From contig CAZOGK010000009.1 of NCBI GenBank assembly GCA_964579295.1, positions 1-64,000 on the forward strand: DNA of 64,000 nt, written 5' to 3'. This DNA is from JAAYYY01 sp964579295 (GTDB lineage Bacteria > Chloroflexota > Anaerolineae > Promineifilales > Promineifilaceae). This document shows, one piece after another, positions 59,067-64,000 of this stretch. The position numbers were made by a program, and so were the translations under genes. Numbering within the stretch: the first letter of the stretch is position 1; each line of letters begins with the position of its first letter. Below the pieces are notes generated by a model. The model had not been told where the DNA came from, ran no database searches, and saw nothing but the letters and a program-made list of their open reading frames with translations.

Positions 59067-59084
59067 AGAGCCTATCTGCAGATA

Positions 59085-62003
59085 ATGCCTATGCTACACA
59101 TCCATCTCTTCGGCTATCTGCGTCTGCTTGTCGATGGCCAGCGCTACCGGTTCCAGGCACTGCCCAAAACCACTTCGCTGCTGGCCTACCTCCTATTACA
59201 CCGCGACGAAGCCATCGCCCGTGACCACCTGGCCTATCTGCTCTGGGATGATGTGCCTGAAGCGGAAGCGCGCGCCAACCTGCGCCGGCATCTCCACGAT
59301 CTCACCCGCGCGCTGCCTGACGATGCTGCCTGGCTATTGCGCGATGCCAGAAGTGTCCAGTGGAACCCGGCAGCGCCTGCCTGGCTGGACATTGCCGAGT
59401 TTGAGCGCCTCTGCCAGGATACCGGCCGCCTGACAGAGGCGATCGCCCTCTACACCGGCGCTCTGCTGCCCGCGCTGTACGACGATTGGATCCTTCCCGA
59501 GCGCGAGCGGCTGCGTGCCCTCCACATCACAACGCTGGAGCGGCTCATCGCGCGCGAGCGGGAGCGCGGCGACCTGGTGCAGGCGATGGTCTTTGCCCGC
59601 CAGCTCCTCAGCCAGGACCCGTTGCGCGAAGACGTCGTCCGTGACTATATGCTGCTGCGCCACAACAGCGGCGACCGCGCCGGAGCGATGCAGCTCTACC
59701 AGCAATTTGCCTCCCGCCTGACCGAAGAGCTGGGCGTCTTGCCCATGCCGGAAACCACAGCCCTCTACGAGCAGGTTGCCAGCAGCCAGGTACAGGCTCC
59801 ATCGCCGCTTCCTCCTCCCTCTCTTACCCTCGGCCCACCCGCGGCGCCGCCGCCGCAAAACCTCCCGGCGCGCCTCACCAGCTTTGTCGGCCGCCGCCAG
59901 GAGCTGGACGACGTCTGCCGCCTCATCGGTTCTCCCGGCGTCCCCACGCGCCTGCTGACCATCACGGGCCCGGGCGGTACGGGTAAGACGCGCCTTGCCC
60001 TGGAAGCCGCCGCCTGGCTGCTGGCGCACCGGCCCGAGCAGTTCCCCGGCGGACTCTACTTCGTCGGCCTCTCTGCCATCACCACGCCCGACCGTGTTTC
60101 CGCCGCTATCGCCGAAGCGCTCGGTATTCGCGGCGGCCCTAACCTGGCACCCCTCGACGCCGTCAAGAGCGCCCTGCGCGACCGCCAGATGCTCCTGCTG
60201 CTTGACAACTTCGAACATCTGCTCGACGCGGCGCCGCTGCTCGTAGAACTCCTGACTGCCGCGCCCCGGTTGCGGCTGCTGGTCACCAGCCAGGCTGTCC
60301 TGCATCTCTACGGCGAGCAGGAGTATCCTCTGCCGCCGCTACCACTGCCGGACCTCGCCCACCTGCCCCCGCCCGAAGAGCTGCTCAGCTATGCCGCCAT
60401 TCGCCTCTTCGTCGAGCGCGTTCAGGCGGTACAGCCCCACTTCCGCCTGACCGAGGATAACGCCGGCGCAGTCGCCGAGATCTGCCACTGCCTCGACGGC
60501 ATGCCGCTGGCGCTGGAGCTGGCTGCCGCACGCAGTAAGCTCTTCAGCCCGGCTGCCCTGCTTGGCCAGCTCCGCCAGCGGCTTCGCTTCCTCAGTGGGC
60601 AGGCGCGAAACTTGCCGGCCCGCCACCAGACCCTGCGGGCTACGATTGACTGGAGCTACCAGCTACTGGCTCCAGAGGAACAGACGGTGTTTGCCGCTGC
60701 TGCCCTTTTTGCCGCTTCGTTCAGTCTCAGCGCCGCCCAGGCATTGTTTAGCGAATCAGTGGAAACGGACCCTGCCGCGCTCCCCCCTCTTGACGTGACC
60801 GGCCAGCTCCTTTCTCTGGTGGACAAAAACATACTGCGCGCCCTTCCGGCTATCGGAGACGAAGAACCGCGCTTCCGCATGCTGCAGACCCTGCGTGAAT
60901 ATGGCCTGGAGAAGTTTGCCCCGATGGAAGCGGCTCCTACGCTCCATCGCCGTTATGCAGCCTACTATGTCCAGCTTGCCGAGCAGGGAAAAGAAGGCAT
61001 ACGCGGGCCGCAGCAGTCTGCCTGGATGCAATGCCTGCGCCAGGAAGACGACAATCTCACCGCAGCGCTCGAGTGGCTGGGGGCCGCGGACACGCCTGAG
61101 AGCGACATCCTGCTCGCTCGCCTCCTGACCGCCATCCCCCGCTTCTGGATCTTACAGGGACGCAGCCGAGAGCTGCGCCTCTGGTTGGATCGGGCAGCCG
61201 CCTCGCTCGATCACCTGCCGCCGCCCCTGCAGGTAGGCCTGCTCAACGAGCTGGGCAACGTTGCCGTGATCCAGGGTGACTATGCTGCGGCTGAACGCTG
61301 TCACGAGCAGGCGCTGGTGCTGGCCCGCACCGTGGGCGACGACCATCTGATTGCCCATACACTTCATTTTCTCGCCTCGGCTGCCGGCCGGCAGGGCCAC
61401 TACGCCGCTGCTAAGCCCCTCTTCCAGGAAAGCCTGGCGGCCTACCGGCAGCTCTCCCAGATCGTTCCCGCGCAGATTGCCGCTTTGCTCAACAATCTGG
61501 CAATCGTTCACAAGCGGCTGGGCGAGCACGACGAGGCGCTGGCCCGCCTCGAAGAAGCCGTTGGCGTCATGCGGGCCAGCGGCGACCGCCTTGTCCTGCC
61601 TTCCTCCCTCTCGAACATCGGCAATCTCCTCATTCTCCAGCAGAAGCCAGAAGCCGCCGTCGCCTACCTGCGCGAGGCGCTGGCGCTACGCCAGGAGCTG
61701 CAGGACCGGCAGGGCCTGCTCTACTCCGTCAATCAGATTGCCGCCCTGGCCGTGGCGCTCGGTAGATATCGACAGGCGGCTACCCTCTATGCTGCCGCCG
61801 ACTCCCTGCAAGAAGCCATGGCCATCTCTCGCACGCCCGATGACCAGGCCGACCGCGACCGCGACCTGAACACCATCCGGCGTTTCCTCACCGGGGAGGA
61901 GCTTGCCGCCCGGCAGGCCGCCGGCGGCCGCTTTACCATCGAAGCTGCCACCCGCTATGCCCTGGCTGAAGTGATTGGCCCCGCGCCGTCGCCGCCCAGC
62001 TAG
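59085..62003 (+). CDS. BTAD/SARP-type regulator with NB-ARC-like NTPase and TPR repeats
   Basis: Product of 972 aa. Residues about 1-240 are a winged-helix plus bacterial transcriptional activation domain (LHIHLFGYLRLLVDG, LAYLLWDDVPEAEARANLRR, LSQDPLREDVVRDYMLL). Residues about 265-640 form a STAND-type NTPase with SFVGRRQELDDV, Walker A GPGGTGKT (about 295), Walker B MLLLLDNFEHLLD, and MPLALELAAAR. About 640-950 are TPR repeats (LNELGNVAVIQGDYAAAER and others). Such proteins use the TPR-NTPase part as a ligand- and ATP-dependent switch for DNA binding. The frame opens at 59034, but ATG 59085 or 59091 starts the homologous core. Targets are unknown; secreted-protein genes follow. Confidence 0.92.
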   Translation: MPMLHIHLFGYLRLLVDGQRYRFQALPKTTSLLAYLLLHRDEAIARDHLAYLLWDDVPEAEARANLRRHLHDLTRALPDDAAWLLRDARSVQWNPAAPAWLDIAEFERLCQDTGRLTEAIALYTGALLPALYDDWILPERERLRALHITTLERLIARERERGDLVQAMVFARQLLSQDPLREDVVRDYMLLRHNSGDRAGAMQLYQQFASRLTEELGVLPMPETTALYEQVASSQVQAPSPLPPPSLTLGPPAAPPPQNLPARLTSFVGRRQELDDVCRLIGSPGVPTRLLTITGPGGTGKTRLALEAAAWLLAHRPEQFPGGLYFVGLSAITTPDRVSAAIAEALGIRGGPNLAPLDAVKSALRDRQMLLLLDNFEHLLDAAPLLVELLTAAPRLRLLVTSQAVLHLYGEQEYPLPPLPLPDLAHLPPPEELLSYAAIRLFVERVQAVQPHFRLTEDNAGAVAEICHCLDGMPLALELAAARSKLFSPAALLGQLRQRLRFLSGQARNLPARHQTLRATIDWSYQLLAPEEQTVFAAAALFAASFSLSAAQALFSESVETDPAALPPLDVTGQLLSLVDKNILRALPAIGDEEPRFRMLQTLREYGLEKFAPMEAAPTLHRRYAAYYVQLAEQGKEGIRGPQQSAWMQCLRQEDDNLTAALEWLGAADTPESDILLARLLTAIPRFWILQGRSRELRLWLDRAAASLDHLPPPLQVGLLNELGNVAVIQGDYAAAERCHEQALVLARTVGDDHLIAHTLHFLASAAGRQGHYAAAKPLFQESLAAYRQLSQIVPAQIAALLNNLAIVHKRLGEHDEALARLEEAVGVMRASGDRLVLPSSLSNIGNLLILQQKPEAAVAYLREALALRQELQDRQGLLYSVNQIAALAVALGRYRQAATLYAAADSLQEAMAISRTPDDQADRDRDLNTIRRFLTGEELAARQAAGGRFTIEAATRYALAEVIGPAPSPPS

Positions 62004-62191
62004 CTGCGCCCGGCACCCTCTTTTCCCCACCATTGTTCCGCTCCCTAAAATCGGACGCTGCCCGGACGCCCTTCGGACGCCTCTATCCTATGCTGTCCCC
62101 AGTTGCCAGCCCCGCTCTGGTCACTGCGGCGGCCCGGCGAGCCCCGGGCCAGCAGGCGCCGCCGCCAAATCCTTGCCAGGAGAACGTATCG

Positions 62192-63520
62192 ATGAACCGT
62201 AGATTCGTACCGGCTCTTCTCTTCCTGTTTGCCTTACTTATCACTTTTGGGCTGCGCCATCCTGTCTTCGCGCGCGCTGCCGGGGAGGCGGGTGACCAGA
62301 TCGGGCAGCCCCAGTCCCCGGCCAGCAGCCCGTTTGAAATCATTACCGTCGACAGCCAGGGTGACGTCGGCAGCCACCTCTCCATCGCCTACAACGCATT
62401 GAAGATCCCGTATATTGCTTACTACGATGCGATCCCAGGCGACCTGAAGATCGCCCACCAGGCGCCTGGCAATTGCGGCCCCGGCAATAGCTGGACCTGC
62501 TCGATTCTCGACAGCAGCTCGAGTCCGCACGTCGGCCAGTACGTGTCGCTCGCCTTTCGCCTCGACGGCGGCTACGGTGTGGCCTACTACGACGCCTCCA
62601 ATGGGCTGAACCGCTTTACTAGCCCGGCCGCCGGCCTCCATGGCGAAATCATCGAGCACGTTCCCAACATGCCCGGCGGTACCTGGAACGCCCTGCTCTA
62701 TGATAAGGCCGGCGCGCCTCACGTCGCCTACGTACGCACCGCGTCTGGTGCGCCTGCCCTGGCGCATGCCCAACGGACCGGCTCCGGCGGCAGCTGTTCG
62801 CCGGCCTGGAACTGCCAGAGCTACGTAGTCATGCAGAGCGCTATTTCCTCCGACTACCACGCAATCTCGGGCATGGGCATCGCCTTCCAGGGAACCGGAC
62901 CGAACCTGGCGTTCGCGCGCAGCGTCGCATCTTCTGGCAACTGCGGCAGTACCTGGCTTTGCAGCCTGATTGACTTCGTACCGGCAACCAGCACCGCCAT
63001 TGTCATGGCCCGCTGCGGGCTATTGAGCTGCAGCACATTGACGCAGATTGCCTACTACGATGCCAACGCCGGGCTGCTCAAGCTGGCTACCAACGTCGGC
63101 GACAGTCAGGGCAACTGCACCATCAACAGCGACTGGAACTGCTGGGTTATCGACAATGTGGGGAAGGCAGGCGCTTATAACACAATCGGCCTTTCTATCG
63201 TCATCGATGACGCCACGCCCTACATCATCTATCAGGACCATAACGACCAAGCCAATAGCATCGTCAAGATGGCATACCCGCTGGTTGGGGGTGGTTGCGG
63301 ACCCGGCGGCAATTGGCGCTGCACGGCCATCGACGATGGCTCCCGCGACTCCGGTTTCGTCAGCGTCGGTCGGGCCCTCGACGCCACCGTCGTCGACGGC
63401 CGCCTTCATGTTGCCTACTACGAGGCCAACCACGGCGACTTGCTCCTGGCCTACGAGCCGGCGCCAGCACCGCCGCCCCCGGTCGTCTACAACATCTTTC
63501 TACCATTTCTCGATCGCTAG
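62192..63520 (+). CDS. Secreted repeat protein of unknown function
   Basis: Product of 442 aa. The signal peptide is RRFVPALLFLFALLITFGL ending near VFARAAG. The mature part repeats a beta-propeller-like unit of about 60 residues with IAYYDA (PYIAYYDAIPGDLKIAHQ, YGVAYYDASNGLNRF, QIAYYDANAGLLKL, HVAYYEANHGDLLLAY) and paired Cys near W-x-C (SWTCSI, WNCQS, TWLCSLI, WNCWVI, WRCTAI). The C terminus is PPPPVVYNIFLPFLDR, a short tail motif discussed in the findings. CCAGGAGAACG precedes ATG 62192; the frame back to 62033 is not used. It follows the large regulator and precedes another exported protein. Confidence 0.8.
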   Translation: MNRRFVPALLFLFALLITFGLRHPVFARAAGEAGDQIGQPQSPASSPFEIITVDSQGDVGSHLSIAYNALKIPYIAYYDAIPGDLKIAHQAPGNCGPGNSWTCSILDSSSSPHVGQYVSLAFRLDGGYGVAYYDASNGLNRFTSPAAGLHGEIIEHVPNMPGGTWNALLYDKAGAPHVAYVRTASGAPALAHAQRTGSGGSCSPAWNCQSYVVMQSAISSDYHAISGMGIAFQGTGPNLAFARSVASSGNCGSTWLCSLIDFVPATSTAIVMARCGLLSCSTLTQIAYYDANAGLLKLATNVGDSQGNCTINSDWNCWVIDNVGKAGAYNTIGLSIVIDDATPYIIYQDHNDQANSIVKMAYPLVGGGCGPGGNWRCTAIDDGSRDSGFVSVGRALDATVVDGRLHVAYYEANHGDLLLAYEPAPAPPPPVVYNIFLPFLDR

Positions 63521-63605
63521 AAGTAGATTGCAGGTGACCGGCACTTTACGCCCGGTGGTCGTTACCGGCAGTTCTCGTCTCTTTCTACCGATGGTGATTA
63601 AATAA
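63521..63605 (+). other. Orphan second tail motif in another frame
   Basis: Between the stop at 63520 and the next gene, a different frame ends RLFLPMVIK followed by TAA at 63603-63605. It resembles the FLPFLDR tail of the preceding gene, as though a second gene end had been left behind by a deletion or recombination. No start codon or full ORF is linked to it. Confidence 0.4.
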
Positions 63606-63669
63606 TGCGGCTCCGGTATCCAGCCCGTGTCAACCACCCACATCATTTTTTTCTGGAGGTAATCCGTTC

Positions 63670-64000
63670 ATGCGTCTCCCGCGTCTTATCCTGCTCTTCG
63701 GTCTGTTCGCACTCAGCCTCTTTGCCATCGCCGCCCGGCTGGCCCATGCGGCGCCAGCTGCTCCCACCGCCACCATTGGCTCTGGCACCGCGCTTAGCTG
63801 CCAGAGCGACGCTGCCAAGAATGCCTTCAGCGCCGCCGTTGACGCCGGCGGGACCATCGACTTCAACTGTGGCCCTGGCGCCGTGACGATTGAAGTCAAC
63901 ACGAGCATCGCCCATCTGCCGGTTACGGTAAATGGTGATAACCGCATCATCCTTAGCGGCGAAGACCTGCGCCAGATTTTCTATGTCATGGGCACCGGCC
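63670..64000 (+). CDS. Secreted beta-helix (choice-of-anchor/CSLREA-like) protein, N-terminal part
   Basis: The first 110 codons are in the window and the frame is open at the right edge. A signal peptide (LPRLILLFGLFALSLFAIAARLAHA, residues 3-27) is followed by TIGSGTALSCQSDAAKNAFS and TIDFNCGPGAVTIEV. That is the usual start of right-handed parallel beta-helix surface proteins, in which an S-C-x-n-A-x-F-S segment precedes the repeats. TCTGGAGGTAATCC lies upstream of ATG 63670. The function is probably adhesion or polysaccharide binding; the C terminus is needed to say more. Confidence 0.75.
   Translation, partial: MRLPRLILLFGLFALSLFAIAARLAHAAPAAPTATIGSGTALSCQSDAAKNAFSAAVDAGGTIDFNCGPGAVTIEVNTSIAHLPVTVNGDNRIILSGEDLRQIFYVMGTG

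Noticed and set aside
1..64000. CRISPR array or rRNA genes
   Set aside because: No regularly spaced identical repeats with unique spacers and no rRNA-like stretches were found; the REP units at 25001-25128 are three unevenly spaced, mixed-orientation hairpins.

Overview
The window is about 64 kb of high-GC bacterial chromosome carrying roughly 50 protein genes on both strands, one tRNA and several gene remnants. The gene mix points to Chloroflexota, probably an Anaerolineae/Caldilineae-type lineage. The clues are an archaeal-type HMG-CoA synthase/thiolase/DUF35 cassette, large GT-C membrane glycosyltransferases, LysM and SdrD-like surface proteins, a BTAD-NTPase-TPR regulator, Kelch and beta-helix proteins, and -10 boxes lying 6-8 nt from start codons. 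The taxonomy is inferred from gene content only.

Layout. 1-1700: the start of an LLM-class oxidoreductase gene (minus strand), a perfect 24-bp palindrome, and an AT-richer three-gene cassette (membrane protein, small protein, nucleotidyltransferase-like protein) that looks acquired. 1831-10146: deoC with a two-domain ALDH16-type dehydrogenase, an NTF2-like protein, tRNA-Glu with promoter and terminator, lepB, an NAD-dependent epimerase, nnr and a GNAT protein. 10156-15740: a PabB-PabC fusion, then an ABC-2 exporter followed by a NarL-type two-component pair. 15832-18700: DUF35, thiolase and HMG-CoA synthase, the archaeal mevalonate-entry complex. Its thiolase has Asp where the catalytic Cys should be, and both transcription units carry the same tandem 10-bp-period repeat upstream. 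18913-24631: ruvA, then a run of XRE regulator, TPR protein, glycoside hydrolase-like protein, GPH-type transporter, class IV aminotransferase and bcp.

24632-33322: a decayed REP-associated transposase with three REP units, then a minus-strand operon of two giant GT-C membrane proteins flanking two paralogous anchored surface proteins. 33428-41117: a GT4 glycosyltransferase, a TPR-like protein, a LuxR-HTH/transmembrane/Kelch protein, an SLC13 transporter, a heme-copper-oxidase-like membrane protein, a small membrane protein and a cupin. 41153-42417: a degraded duplicate and a GT2 glycosyltransferase. 42559-53210: a PhoR/PhoB-like pair, a three-repeat Pho-box-like operator and an oxyanion-uptake run. 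That run holds a universal-stress-type protein, a CysA-like ATPase fused to two Usp-like domains, a sulfate-binding lipoprotein, CysT, CysW, a Na/Pi-type transporter and a tandem Usp protein. 53287-64000: a GT-C protein, a PNPOx-like protein, a double-SIS protein, two small ORFs, a flavodoxin remnant, an astacin-like metalloprotease without a signal peptide, a large BTAD/NTPase/TPR regulator and two secreted proteins, the last cut by the window end.

The strongest candidates for something new are the oxyanion regulon with its ABC-Usp fusion and Pho-like operator, the Cys-less thiolase in the archaeal-type cassette with its shared operator motif, and the membrane-spanning HTH-Kelch protein.
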